DNA from: Coemansia sp. RSA 487
Lineage: Eukaryota; Kickxellomycota; Kickxellomycetes; Kickxellales; Kickxellaceae
Length of the DNA stretch: 64,000 nucleotides
Direction of reading: 5' to 3'
NCBI GenBank assembly: GCA_027577595.1
Contig: JANBRJ010000008.1
Span: forward strand, 62,001 to 126,000
Shown here piece by piece: positions 1 through 11,418 of this stretch (positions are counted from its first letter, which is position 1; each line of letters starts with the position of its first letter). The position numbers and the translations under genes are program-made. Below the pieces are notes generated by a model that saw nothing but the letters and a program-made list of their open reading frames with translations, did not search any database and was not told the DNA's origin.

Positions 1-1
1 G

Positions 2-370
2 CGGAATCTGGTTGCGCGGATTCTTACTGGCGGCCTGGATTTTTTGAAGGTTCTCTTGCCTTTGTCTATTTTCTTTTACCGCTTTCTCGAGTGGTGGTAT
101 CGCTCAGACTTCCACAAACAGGTCCAGAAGGATCCTGTTCCTCCACCTCCAATGCCGCTGAAGCCCCATCCCAATGGCGTTGCTGTGCCAGAAGACCAGT
201 CGATTTGTCCGCTCTGCGAAAAGCCACGCACGAATCCTGCCATGGCGCCCTCGGGATATGTTTTTTGCTATCCATGTATCCACAAGCATGTCTCTGAGAG
301 CGGCACATGTCCCGTTACGCTCATCAAGGCCGAGTCTGTTGGAATCCGCAAGCTCTATGCTGATATATAA
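2..370 (+). CDS. PEX12: Peroxin-12 C-terminal part (gene starts before the window)
   Basis: This is the 3' end of a gene for the peroxisomal RING E3 subunit PEX12, which with PEX2 and PEX10 ubiquitinates the import receptor PEX5 at the peroxisome membrane. The frame is open from base 2 with no start, so the N-terminal membrane part lies outside the window. Visible are the family motif around LSIFFYRFLEWWY and then the degenerate zinc-binding RING (CPLC ... FCYPCI ... GTCP), which in PEX12 binds fewer zinc ions than a classical RING. It ends with TAA and converges on the LITAF gene. Family recognition is by motif and order, so the call is secure for the part seen. Confidence 0.9.
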   Translation, partial: RNLVARILTGGLDFLKVLLPLSIFFYRFLEWWYRSDFHKQVQKDPVPPPPMPLKPHPNGVAVPEDQSICPLCEKPRTNPAMAPSGYVFCYPCIHKHVSESGTCPVTLIKAESVGIRKLYADI

Positions 371-552
371 GCGCTTCTTTGTTCGGTTTTGACTCACTTT
401 CAAAAAAAAACAGTTTCGACCTCGAGATACATACATTTGCGTCCATTAGTCGTTTTTGGAGCTTGATGAGCTATAGCTGACCATTAAAATATACGGAAGA
501 GATAAAAGGGATGGATTTGGTTCAAGTTGGGATTACACAGTCAATAGCTGCA

Positions 553-1071
553 CTACCTGCTTCGACGACCACGGCCGATCTTCCGACGGCATTCCGGGCA
601 ATAATGTATCTTGCGGTGAAGGCCAGGAATAAGTAGGGGAACCCAGAACAGCGGCCACGCAATTGCTGCAATCAAGACCGCCGCCCCGCCTGCTTTGTAT
701 CCTATGCGCCTTTTGATTTTAGTGTTGACGCGCGCGTGGCACCATGGACACTCGACAACCTGTGAGCTCCGTCCCAGACTATTGGCAGCGTCAGGACCAA
801 CTGGATCCGCCTGCGCGTACACATCATTATCATTTGGAGGTGCCATCAGATTGAACATGTGCGACCCATTGTTGTAACTGTCCACGCTAGCACGGGGCTG
901 CTGCCTGTCTGCTGGGAACGACGAATACCCACTGTTCATACCGCCTGGATTACCGTGCATGGTCTGTCTGTAGGTTGGAGGTGGCTGTGCGGCATTGGCG
1001 CGTTCTCGTCTTTCCAGATCTTGGAGGGTAACAATGCCGCTTGTGAGCGGCCGCTCAAGCTTTGATGCCAT
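553..1071 (-). CDS. LITAF-domain membrane-associated zinc protein
   Basis: A 172-residue protein. Residues 1-100 are polar and disordered and include a PPPTY motif (31-35) of the kind bound by WW domains. Residues 106-165 form a LITAF domain: CPWC (108-111), a hydrophobic stretch (about 128-150) and HYCPEC (156-161). In LITAF/SIMPLE proteins the two half-sites fold together to bind one zinc while the hydrophobic stretch dips into the cytosolic face of late endosome or lysosome membranes. The ATG at 1071 is the first in frame, and the protein is a normal length for the family. No partner can be inferred from neighbours. Function beyond endosomal membrane association is unknown. Confidence 0.85.
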   Translation of the reverse strand: MASKLERPLTSGIVTLQDLERRERANAAQPPPTYRQTMHGNPGGMNSGYSSFPADRQQPRASVDSYNNGSHMFNLMAPPNDNDVYAQADPVGPDAANSLGRSSQVVECPWCHARVNTKIKRRIGYKAGGAAVLIAAIAWPLFWVPLLIPGLHRKIHYCPECRRKIGRGRRSR

Positions 1072-1960
1072 TGTCAGTTAACGAACAACACAGTTGGAAA
1101 CTAGAAACGCGAGCAGTTGTTGATTGCAAATTGGTAACGAGAAAGTAGAGAAGCAAGCTATAGAAGGGGTTTTAGATTCCATTTGATTTATATGGTCGAG
1201 ATCCAATTGAACTGCCTGCCTTTGCAGGCTCAAACATCTCCCCCATTCAAATGGCTCGCATAAGTGGCGAACAAAATGCCTGTCTTTGTCTTGCGTCTTT
1301 ATTTGTTTTGTGGATGAGTCGAGGCACGCGCCACGAGTCACCAGCACCATTATAACATTTCGCGGCGTATCTTGGAATATATTTTTGCAGACAATATGAA
1401 GTAAGAGCCAATAATGCTCTCGATCTCTTATTTTATTTTATTTTTGTGAAGTTGCTCTCCTAGCTCTCAAGCCCCTGACAAAGCTCTATTTAATCAAAAT
1501 GGCAGACTTTGAAATCGTGGTTCCTTGGACATTTTTGCATTCTTTGCAGACTAGCCTCAATCAAAGGAATTTATAAAGTGGGAACTGAAGAGTTGCTCAT
1601 GATTTCATCTTTGCTCCCGCCCACCCCCGGTTTGCGGGGATTTATAAATGTGTTATATTCAGTTACAATTTCAAGAATGTGTGTCCCGCACGACTATTTT
1701 ATGAAATAAAAGTAACGGCTTGAGCGCATTTGCCTTACAGTAGCTTTTTTTTGGACATGTAAAAATATGGATATTGAGCACGTCCAAATTAAAGAAGCAT
1801 TTTAATGGATATGGCAGCTATGTCTTTTCCTCCTGTCTTTTTTCTTGCTTTATTCGTCTTTGCTAGGGAAAACACCATTAATTTGATATCCTCCTTTATT
1901 TGGGTTCGTCTTATTTTCGTCAATATTCTTAATAACCAAGCAAGTGCAAGGCGTATAAAG
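1072..1960. other. Spacer: divergent promoter region of LITAF gene and LPMO
   Basis: About 890 bases with no credible gene. It is AT-rich and contains a short C-run/G-run hairpin candidate near 1620-1642 followed by TTTATAAAT. The open frame reaching upstream of the LPMO start (from 1805) is judged non-coding because the signal peptide begins at 1961. Confidence 0.6.
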
Positions 1961-3379
1961 ATGGTTCAGAGCCTTTTTGCCGGCGTGGCATTTCTTCTGA
2001 TATACATGTGCTTACAAGCAAATGCTCACATTGAGCTAAAGGAGCCGCCTCCGCGGCATTCGCAATTCAGCAAATTTTATATGGATAATGACGACGTAGA
2101 CTACAATATGAAGTCACCCCTTGGCCCGATTGTGGGGTATCCGTGTCGCAACTTTAAAGCTGGCCCAGCCCAGGGCACAATGGTTGCAGGGCATCCATTC
2201 CATGTGCGGTTCGATGGTGTTGCCACACACCTTGGCGGCGACTGTCAGTTTGCCGTTTCGTACGATAACGGCACGACATTTGCCGTTATATGGGATAAAA
2301 TATCCACCTGTTTCTTGGATACTGTGGACGGCGGCTACGACGTGCCAGTTCCCAATACAATTCCAGCATCAAAGAAGGCCGTTTTTGCTTGGACATGGAT
2401 CAATGGCCTCGGAGCGCGTGAATACTATATGAACTGTGCTGATGTCAGGATCGAGAACTATGGCCATCAGGAGCCACTAACAGCCCACGAGCTGCTTGTT
2501 GTCAATCTTCCAGGACGACTTACTGTCTCGCCAAAGACAGGGCGCGAGGAGGACAAGCTTACACCTCTTATGAAACAGCGGCCGTTCGTCACTATCGGAA
2601 AACCAACAGATCTCGCGCGGGATGAAGACGACAGTAGCGGCGGGGAAAAGGCGCGTGTCGGTGTTGATAGCAACGAGCCGCAGCCGCCTGGAGAGCCGGA
2701 TCCCATGTCCAGCCAAGACCCCGCTTCGAACGGCAATGCAGACAATACGATGGCAGAAGAGATCACTAGCTTTGTGTTTTCGACCCGAACAATAACCGAG
2801 GAAAATGACGTTGCTGATGGAGTTGCCAATTTGGACGCTGGATTCACTTACAATGAGCCGGATGACTACAGAGGCCGTGTCAAGAAGACCGGCAACGGCT
2901 TCACCGTTCTAAGCGACGACAACGAGATCAGCGAGTATATGGGTGGTTATACAAAGCACTCTATAACAGACACGTCGATTCCGTTCAACGTAGATGACAC
3001 CATCCCACTTGCAACACACCATTTTGTCAGCAGCGACTACAACTTTGATCTTTGGCCAAGCAGTTCGGACTCGACAGTAGCCAGTATGAGCATTGATAAC
3101 GAAGGCGCTCCGCAGCTTCATCAATCGCCAAATGAGGCTGGGGCGGCTACCGTTCGCGGGGCTGGTGCTGATCTGCTGGATGCGTTGTCATCCACATCCT
3201 CCAACACAGTTGCTGATAGCGCAGCAAGCACTCCATCTGATACAGCAATAGGTGTGGCTTCGGAGGCTGATATGGTAACGATAGTTAAAACAGTGACTGT
3301 CAGCAGCAAGCTTTATTTGCAAGTTGTTGTTTCATCGAACAACACGGCAGTTCCGTCCAGCCTAACAATTGCATATTGA
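1961..3379 (+). CDS. Secreted AA11-like lytic polysaccharide monooxygenase with long acidic tail
   Basis: The protein has 472 residues from the ATG at 1961, chosen because MVQSLFAGVAFLLIYMCLQANA is a clean signal peptide (1-22) whose cleavage exposes His23. That is the N-terminal histidine of the LPMO copper brace. The second brace histidine is most likely His90 in ATHLGGDCQF, and the stretch FAWTWINGLGAREYYMNCA closely follows the AA11 family, whose tyrosine lies near the copper. AA11 enzymes oxidatively cleave chitin, so the product probably acts outside the cell on chitin (own wall or prey/insect). After the catalytic domain (to about residue 190) come about 280 residues rich in Ser, Asp and Asn, with no recognisable chitin-binding module. 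An in-frame ATG at 1805 would bury the histidine and is rejected. Confidence 0.85.
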   Translation: MVQSLFAGVAFLLIYMCLQANAHIELKEPPPRHSQFSKFYMDNDDVDYNMKSPLGPIVGYPCRNFKAGPAQGTMVAGHPFHVRFDGVATHLGGDCQFAVSYDNGTTFAVIWDKISTCFLDTVDGGYDVPVPNTIPASKKAVFAWTWINGLGAREYYMNCADVRIENYGHQEPLTAHELLVVNLPGRLTVSPKTGREEDKLTPLMKQRPFVTIGKPTDLARDEDDSSGGEKARVGVDSNEPQPPGEPDPMSSQDPASNGNADNTMAEEITSFVFSTRTITEENDVADGVANLDAGFTYNEPDDYRGRVKKTGNGFTVLSDDNEISEYMGGYTKHSITDTSIPFNVDDTIPLATHHFVSSDYNFDLWPSSSDSTVASMSIDNEGAPQLHQSPNEAGAATVRGAGADLLDALSSTSSNTVADSAASTPSDTAIGVASEADMVTIVKTVTVSSKLYLQVVVSSNNTAVPSSLTIAY

Positions 3380-3636
3380 CGAGCAAAAGAAAAAAAAAGC
3401 TGATAAAGGCGAATGAGAAATTTTCCAATGCGATCTTGACGTGCTTTTAATGAGAAAAGGCGGAATCGATAAGAAAAAAAAATCTGTAAGAGCATCGCCG
3501 CTTCCTTTGTTTTTCTTTTTTCTATTGCTAGTTTTTTTATTCTCTTAAGACTTGTCTGATCCAGTGGTATTTTCTTTACAAACTTGACTCCTTTTTTCAT
3601 CATCTCTGGCAGTAAAACACTTCCCACTAAACAAAC

Positions 3637-3660
3637 AAGTAAGTAAGCAAGCAAGCAAGG
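3637..3660 (+). repeat. AAGT/AAGC tetranucleotide run abutting the MTAP start codon
   Basis: A short AAGT then AAGC tetranucleotide run ends directly at the ATG of the MTAP gene, giving a purine-rich leader. It is a simple repeat; any effect on initiation is inference. Confidence 0.7.
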
Positions 3661-4584
3661 ATGGTAGCCCAAGAGGAAACACAAACGTTCAAGGATATCC
3701 GTATCGGCGTCATTGGAGGCACCGGCTTTTACTCGCTCAATGGCCTCAAAGTCCTGAGTGAGATTTCTGTCGAGACACCGTGGGGCAAGCCTTCTGGCCC
3801 GATTACTATTGCCGAGACCGAGCGCGGCAACAAGATTGCCTTCCTCGCTCGCCACGGCCCTGCACACAATGTGCTGCCGTCTGAGGTCAACTACCGCGCA
3901 AACATCGCGGCGCTCAGGTCCCTTGGCGTCCAGGCCATTCTTGCTTTCAGCGCTGTCGGCTCTCTGCGCGAAGAGATCCGCCCGGGAGACTTTGTGCTTA
4001 TGGACCAGATCATCGACCGCACAAAGGGCGTCCGTGCGGACTCGTTCTTCACAGGCACTGGCGTCACCGCCCATGCATCGTTTGGCGAGCCCGTCAGCGC
4101 CGCGCTGCGCGAGCTGGTCTTCCAGCACAGCGATGCTGTCCCGCAGATCACCATCCACAAGAGCGGCACCGGCGTGTGCATGGAGGGGCCGGCATTCTCC
4201 ACTCGCGCGGAATCCAACATGTACCGCTCGTGGGGCGCCAGCGTCATCAACATGACGTGCATCCCTGAGGCCAAGCTTGCTCGCGAGGCAGAAATCACAT
4301 ATGCAATCGTCTGCATGGCAACGGACTATGACGCCTGGCGCGAGTCCGAAGAGCCCGTTACTGTCGCAGAGGTCATGAACACCATGAAGGGCAATGTCGT
4401 CAACGCCAAAGCCCTGTTGCTTGCTGCCTTGCCCGATCTCGAAAAGGCCGTCTACAACGACGCAGCCATGCTCCTTACAAAACCCGAGGCTGGAAGCATG
4501 CAGTACGCGTTCCAGCAAGCGCCCGACAAGCAGCCGTCGGATGGCAAGCTCAAGCTGAGATACATTTTCCCTCAGTACTTCTAG
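3661..4584 (+). CDS. MEU1: S-methyl-5'-thioadenosine phosphorylase
   Basis: A 307-residue single-exon enzyme. It phosphorolyses methylthioadenosine, the by-product of polyamine synthesis, to adenine and methylthioribose-1-phosphate, the first step of the methionine salvage pathway. Motifs in order: GVIGGTGFYSL (phosphate-binding strand), ARHGPAHNVLPSEVNYRAN, AFSAVGSLREEIRPGD, CMEGPAFSTRAES, INMTCIPEAKLARE and MATDYDAWRE, all diagnostic of MTAP within the PNP/MTAP class 2 phosphorylases. Length is close to the human and yeast enzymes. The ATG follows the purine-rich leader. It converges on the flippase gene. A long frame on the opposite strand is only a shadow of its GC-rich codons. Confidence 0.96.
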   Translation: MVAQEETQTFKDIRIGVIGGTGFYSLNGLKVLSEISVETPWGKPSGPITIAETERGNKIAFLARHGPAHNVLPSEVNYRANIAALRSLGVQAILAFSAVGSLREEIRPGDFVLMDQIIDRTKGVRADSFFTGTGVTAHASFGEPVSAALRELVFQHSDAVPQITIHKSGTGVCMEGPAFSTRAESNMYRSWGASVINMTCIPEAKLAREAEITYAIVCMATDYDAWRESEEPVTVAEVMNTMKGNVVNAKALLLAALPDLEKAVYNDAAMLLTKPEAGSMQYAFQQAPDKQPSDGKLKLRYIFPQYF

Positions 4585-4649
4585 CTGTGCACTGGCATTG
4601 CCTATAAAGCACAGTGCGTCGTCCCACTGTTGATGGCGATGAAGTTGGT

Positions 4650-4692
4650 ATATTGCCCCCGCGCCCCCCTCCCCGCAGTGGGGGGGGGGACA
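4650..4692. other. C-run/G-run hairpin candidate between convergent genes
   Basis: Several runs of C are followed by an uninterrupted run of ten G in the 294-base spacer between the MTAP and flippase stop codons. The runs could pair as a GC hairpin or form a G-quadruplex at the RNA or DNA level. A role in 3' end formation is inference. Confidence 0.4.
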
Positions 4693-4878
4693 GCAATGTA
4701 TGGGCCGGGAATCACAGGCATGATTGGCGCCCGGCCATGCCAGCCGCAGTGGCCAGACATCACCACTAACCACATAAAAAGTACGTCCATTGTCCATGAT
4801 GTGAGCTTTTAAATACAATGTTTATGGCAAGGCCGATCTGATCTAAAGAATATAAAATGTAAAGCGTGTATGTGTATG

Positions 4879-7800
4879 TTAAAGAGGCTGCTGTTCGAGC
4901 TGCTGCCTTTTATGCTTGCGCGTGTGCGGGCGGTGGTGCTTCGGATCTTTGGCGGGAAACGTGACAGGCGTGTCCGGGTCAACATAGACCTGGCCATACC
5001 ATGGGCGGTGCAAAACCTTGATCTCGCGGATGATGTCCAGATCACGCGGGCAGTTGAGCTTTTGCCAGCTCATTATGCAGAACCGCGGCAAAAGCGCAAC
5101 AACCACTGAGATAATGACTCCAAACCAAAACTGGATTGTGGACATGACCACCGTGGCAACGCCCTCGATCGAGTAGTACCGCACTGCAGACGCAATCGAG
5201 ATGTACGCAATGCACACGACAATGGAAAACGCGATGGCCGCGGCCATGAGCCAGTTCCACTGCCAAGAGTTCATGCCCACGCACAGGCTGGCCGCTATAA
5301 CCACGGCGATGGTGGGGCCGGTGCTTAGGTCCGATCTGCCCCAGGTGCGCCCGTTCGAGTTCTGCAGATCCGACGTGTACGTAAACAGATAGAACGTGAA
5401 GAATATCACAACAGACTGGTAGACGCCGTCGAGGACATACAGGAAGTAGCGCCACCACTGGAAGTAGCGGTTCCGGATGCCATCGGAATAAACAACAACA
5501 TAGGTCATTGCGGTCTGGTAGTTGAACGGCTTGTCGACGCATCCGAGAATGACAACGGGCGCCACGGTAAACACCACATTGTAGAGCTGGATGTACGAGA
5601 GGTCGTAAAAGACGTTTGCCGAGAATGCGCAGTAGATGCTGAACCAGAACGGCACCATTGCCCAAATCACGTTTTTGTAGAAGAAGCTCAGAATCATCTC
5701 GCTCATGCGCAGGTAGTCGAACAGGCCATGCACCAGCAAAAGGTTCTGCAAAAAGTGGAAGCGGCCAAATGTATAGTCGCTTGCCATTGCGGCTTGCAGC
5801 CCCTCTTCGCCCGAGATGGCCACACCAATGTCGGCAGTCTGGATCATGCTGACGTCGTTGGCGCCATCGCCGATGGCAAGCGTCACAAGCCCAAGCCCGT
5901 CCTTGACGAGCTTGACGACCTCGGCCTTCTGCAGCGGACTCGCACGGCAGCACACCACAGACTTGAACAGGGGCGCAATCTCCAAAAGAAGCCCGCGACA
6001 CTCGGGGTCCTCCATCACAATGCTTAGTGATGCTCCATCGATCACCAGGGCATTGAGCGGATGGTATGCGGCGTTCCTGTCGCTGGCTTCTCCAGCACCG
6101 GCACCGGCGGCGGCACCTTCCTCGGTTATCGAGCTGTGGCGGCGAAGGTAGTCGATCGAGTCGCGCACCTCTTCTGCAGACATGTCGTCATCTCCCGCCG
6201 CCATCTCGGGGAATGCCACTGCCTGCTGCTGGCTCGAGGGTGCCGACGTCCCTGGGTGCGCAGTGGCATCGCTGAGGGGCTGGTTGCTGGAGCCGGGAGC
6301 TTGGGCGGCGGCGGCACCACCAGCACCAGCACCAGCGCCAGAAAACTGCTGCTCAGCACCTGCATTCTTGCGCTGTTTCCTCAAACGCAGCGTGTGGCTG
6401 ATGTTGAGGAACTTTTTGGCGCGGCCAATTTTGTAGGAAATGCTGCCAAGCGCACGCGTCTCGTCGGGATCCAAGCTGAACTTGTGCTGCTTGTGTCTCT
6501 CCATCTTGGAGGCGTCGCCGTGGGCATCTGGGGTAATGGACTGCACGGCGTCGTTGGCAGCCATCTCGCGCATCATCCGAGCAATCAGCTTGAACCGGGA
6601 CAGGATCTTCTCGGTCCCCGACGAGCTGCTGATAGTCCACAGCTCCATCTCCTTTGTGAGCAGGTTTGCAGCAAACCCGATGTTTATTGCAGTCTCCATC
6701 TTGTCGCCAGTCAGCACCCATATGCGCATTCCTGCCGCACGCAAGGCTGCGATGGTGTCTGGGACGCGCTCCTGGAGCTTGTCCTCGATGGCCGTGGCTC
6801 CGGCAATGCGCAGATCGCGCTCCATTTCCTCGGCGATGGCTGTGATCTGCTCGTCGCGGTCGGACTCGACGGACCCCAGCGCAACGTGGTAGCGAGATGA
6901 CCAGCGCACCCACTCGTCCTCGGTGAGCTTGCGGTAGCAAAGCATAAGCGTGCGCAGCCCAGCGTTCGCAAATTCGTCGATCTGCTTGAACGTGCGATCG
7001 CGCATGCTCTTCTCGGCCCTGGCCTCCTCGTGCGTGCCAAAGGAGCCTGGCGCCTCGCTGCTTGCAGGAATTTTGCAAAGCCTTTCGATCATCACGTTGT
7101 CAGCGCCCTTGGAAAACAGGATGATGTCGTTGTGCGGCGGGGGGCGGCGCAGAATAGAAGACATCCGCTTGCGTGTCGAGTTGAACTCGATCGTGTCCAA
7201 AACCTCAAACTGCATCTTCTCGCCACGGATGTCAAGATAAAGCGTGTTCTTGACGCGGCCCAGAAACGCATACCCAAAGTTCTTTGCCGCACGGACGAGT
7301 GCGCCTTCGTCGGGCGATTCGGCGCTATAGGCAAGCTTGCTCATGTCCTGCGCCTCCGCACTCGGCGGAGAATCGGGCTGCGATGTTCCCTGTGCCGAAT
7401 CCGAGGCGTAGTTGCGGTCGCGTGGGGCCGTGATGCTGCTGACCGTCCGGTGGTGGCTGGCTATGGCTTCATTGCTGCTGCCTTGGGACAAGTACCCGTT
7501 GTTGTTCTCGTCTATCGGGGATTTGTCGCTCTCGCCGTTGGCCTGCGAAGAGGGCGCAAGCGCTGCGGCACTGAACGTCGATATGGTGCGGTTGTGGCCA
7601 GAGAGTCTGGGCTCTGTGTCCGACTGGACCCATTCAACGCCGCCGCCAACGCCGCCGCCGCTGCCACCACCACCACCGTCAGCGCTGCCAAAGGTCGCGG
7701 TGGAGTCGGTGCGGCCGTGGTGTTTGCTGCGGTGGCGCCTGTGGCGGACCATGTCAGTGATTCTCCGCGAGCCGCTTCGGCTGTGGAAGATGCGCGTTAA

Positions 7801-10800
7801 GCGGCGGATGGTCGACTGGTCGTCGCCTGTGTTGTTGATGTGCTTCTGGAAGTTCTTTTCGACGACAACCGTGTGGCACGTTGCAAGCTCCGTTAAAAAC
7901 AAATCGATCATGCTCTGCTGGCGCAACGGATCATAGTCGAGGCCGTTGGTTATGGAGCGCTGCGAGTCTATGCGCTGCACTTCAGCTGACGAGATTCCCA
8001 GAAGCTGGGCGCCTGGCCCATCGCTGTTGCCCATAGGGGGGCTGAGGCTGCCTCTGACCTTGCCTGGCGGCGCAACATCGGGCTTCATGTCGTAGAACAG
8101 CTGCGGATCAACAAACGTGTAGGCGCCGCCCTGGCCGGTGTCCTCATTGCCAATCTCGACGTACTGTGGCTCAAACACCTTGCGGATGGAATTAAGATAC
8201 GTCTGGATCATCCTTTTGCGCTTTGCTTGCATTTCCTCTTCGGACATGGCCTGGTGCGTGCGCGAGCGCGAGCGTGCGGCGGCAACCGGCACGCCAGCCA
8301 GCGCAGGCGCAGGTGCAGGCGCAGCAGGGGATCTGCCCGACTGGGCGATAAAACCCATCTGGCGCCTGTGAGCCGAATCGGATGTCGAGATAAGCGGGCT
8401 GCTGTCGTACTGGCTGGTGCCGTTGCTATCAATGCTCGTATTGATGCTTTGGCGACCACGGCCAGTGATTGACTGGTCGCCGCCAGCATACGCACCGTCG
8501 TCGCTTTCATCATCCGAAATCTCGCTGAAGAAGGGATTCGCACCGCCCTCTGGCGGATTGTTTCTATCAACCTCCTCCTGTGCAATGCGGCCCTTCACTA
8601 CGTCCAGCTCATCGCCAGGCAGCTGCTTGCCGTATATTCTGCCATTGATTGAGCACATACGAAAGTCCATGACATTGCGCGTGAGCGTGCCAGTCTTGTC
8701 GCTGAATATGTAGGAAACTTGGCCCAGGTCGTCGGAGATGTTCCAGTTGCGCGCTGCGCACCGCTGGTTGGTGGGGGCGTAGTACATTTCCTTGTCTTCG
8801 TAGATCCAGTACGCGTGCCAGCTCTTGACAAACTCTATGCTGACGTAGAGCGCAATGGGAATGATGTTCTGCAGCATAATCATCGCGGACCAAAACAACG
8901 CAAAGCCATATATCCCTGTTCCCATCGAGGTGTCGACATAGAGGCTGTACCGGTGCTCGGGCTTTGCATACTTGAGGCCGCCAACAAGGGCCACAATGAA
9001 CGACGTTGCAAAGACAAACCCAAAGCTTATCATGACCTGCGTGTTCATCGTCCGCTCGATGCGGCTCCGCTTGAAGGGCGTGGGGCCAGAGTTCAGCACG
9101 ATCTTTGTCTGCTCGCCGGTATACAGAACGATGCCAACGATCCAGTCTGTGTTGCGGATGGTCATTCCACGAAGCAGGACGTTGGTGATGGAGAACGGAA
9201 CCTGGCGAGGATCCGTGCTGTAGTCGACGTTGTGTGGAAGCGACTTTCCAAGGGCACTATACGAGGGGAGGGGGGAAGTCGGCAAAGATAATATGCTTCG
9301 TTTAGATACAAACAGAACAACAGAGACAATGTGTGTGATAGTGTGAGCAGGGCAGCCCAAGCCATCACCTTATCGACATTGTTTGGGCTAGTACTATAGT
9401 TCAGGTTAGCCAGAGCCATGCTTGCTGCATGATCAAAGGAAAGTAGAGCGTGGCGGAAAAGGCACAAGCAGCACACGCGCTGGTTTGCAGCCAAGAACAC
9501 AGCTGCTAGCATGGCCACATTGGCCATTCTTTTCTGGGAATGTCTGAGCGATACAGCACTCGGAAAGCAGATCACAGCTTTTTGCAGTGTCGATGAAGCA
9601 AGAAGGCAGGAAAAAAAAGTTGGACAGCGGATAGACTAGCTTTGGGCTCTGAAGAAGGGATGGGGGAGGGAATAAAGGCCCAGAACCACAGGCTAGTGTT
9701 TCACGCACACAATGCAACAAAGTAGAGGGGAGGAAGAGCATTCACAGCAGGCAGAAAGAAAGGGCCACAGACTCTATTTCTGGGCTGAAGCACTTACATT
9801 TTGGTTGACGAGTCAGCGCCCAAGGGCTTTTGCTCGTAGGATGGCACAAGCCCATCGTCACCATGGAACTCGGGCATGCCGCCGCTGGGCCTGGCTGCGG
9901 ACCTGGCCAGTGGCGATTGTCTGTACGGAGCCGACTGCTTCGGACCAAGCATGCGCATCTCAATGCTGTTGCTGTTGTTATTGTTGTTGCTGCTGCTGCT
10001 GTCGTCAAAGGGGTCGCCGGACGGCGGCGGCGCCTGTCTGAGGCTGCCGTATGCGGCAGCAATGTTGGAGTGTGCGGCAGCCTGCAGCGGCGAAATCGGG
10101 GTTGTGAGTGCTTGGAGCGGAGACAGGGGGCGGATGGCGTCGATGGCGGAGCTGGGTGCAGCGGGAAACGAGTCCTCGCCCTCCTCGGGCACGGCTGGAG
10201 CGGAGAACACGTGCAAAGATCCGTTGAGCTTTGACATGTTGGACGTGGGCGGATCCGACTCGATGATGGCCTGCAGGCGCGCACAGCCCTCGGCATCGCG
10301 CACACCAGAGGTCTCGGCAATAGCGGCGCGCGGCTTCAGGTTAGTCTCGCCGTCCAGGTTCTTTGTCTCGACGTAGCATCCGCTGTCGTCTGCAGAGGTC
10401 GACAGAATCAGCAGGTCGGCTGGCACAGGGTCGCCGGTCTTGAGGATAAGCATGTCGCCGACACGCACGCTGCGCCACTTGGCTTCCTCGTTGAGGCTTG
10501 GCGGCTGCGACGAGTCAACGGGATTCTGCGACTCCTCCCAGTGCGCCGGGATCTGGTTGTACCAAGTGCGGCGGTTCAGGCGGCGTGCAATGCGGATGCG
10601 TGTCCTGTGCATCCTGCTGCCCTTTGCGCTCTCGGCCTGCCTGTCCTGCCAGAGGAGGTTTGTGTTGCGCAGGTTGCGGACGATGCGTGTGCGGGTCTCG
10701 TTGAAGTGGTTGTCGGAGATGTGTCTGCGCCAGTCCTCGAAGGCGTCCTTGATGGCGGTGATGGCGAGGACCAAGATGATTGGGACGACAGTCAGAAAGC

Positions 10801-11149
10801 GGCTGCCGACCGCAAAGTAGCTGATGAGCTGCAGAATGGTGAGCACCAGGAAGTAGATGTTTGCGACGCGGCGGAACTGCCGCGACAGGTTCTTTGGCAG
10901 GAAGTTGATGAGCGTGTACTGGGATGTTGTGATGGCGTTGGTGCAGTAGTGCTGGGCGTGTGTCGCCATTTCGTCGTCGGGAACCGCAATGTTCACGTAT
11001 ATTTTGCGGGACGGCAGATTGGCAGCGGCTTTGCGCACGCCAGAGTCGTCGGACTCCTCGGTGAGGAACATGCGCGTGCGCTTGAACAGCCAGCCGACGC
11101 GCGAGCGTCGTTTTGTGCTGGCGGCGCTGTTCAACGATTCGGTGCCCAT
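4879..11149 (-). CDS. DNF1: Dnf-type P4-ATPase phospholipid flippase (two exons)
   Basis: Exon 1 runs 11149-9798 and exon 2 9256-4879. The 541-base GT-AG intron starts GTAAGT (9797) and ends TATAG (9257), joining AT to T in frame, for about 1909 residues. P4-ATPases move aminophospholipids or lysolipids from the outer to the inner leaflet, usually with a Cdc50/Lem3 partner. Seen: N-terminal YTLINFLPKNLSRQF and the first membrane pair; LDGETNL in the actuator domain; LLRGMTIRNT; SDKTGTLT with phosphorylated Asp near residue 637; TGDKMETAINIG; GDGANDVSMIQ; then six C-terminal membrane segments. The PTPFKRSRIER and ISDDLGQVSYIFSDKTGT context favours Dnf1/2 over Drs2 or Neo1. The protein exceeds the roughly 1,600 residues of yeast Dnf1 because of low-complexity inserts in the actuator and nucleotide-binding regions. 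Confidence 0.93.
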
Positions 11150-11383
11150 TTCTTAGGCGGGGCTTTGTGTATGCTTGTGTATGTAGAGGCGAATAATTTA
11201 AAAGAGAAGCTGGCTAGAGCAGAACCCCCCGATCGCAACCACGCCCTCAACAAAAAAAATATGGCTGGGCTGGCGGCTATTTTATTCGGTTCGCCGCCGT
11301 CACAGGCCATGCAACAACGACGCTGTTGCCTGGGACTGGACAGAGCAGAGCAGCTGGTGCAGAAAATGCAAACGCAGGCGCAA

Positions 11384-11418
<35 letters not shown>

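Noticed and set aside
1805-1960. N-terminal extension of the LPMO frame
   Set aside because: It would hide the signal peptide and the copper-binding N-terminal His.
3313-4818. 501-codon frame antisense to MTAP
   Set aside because: It lies opposite a clearly conserved enzyme and has no domain; GC-rich third positions create long open antisense frames.
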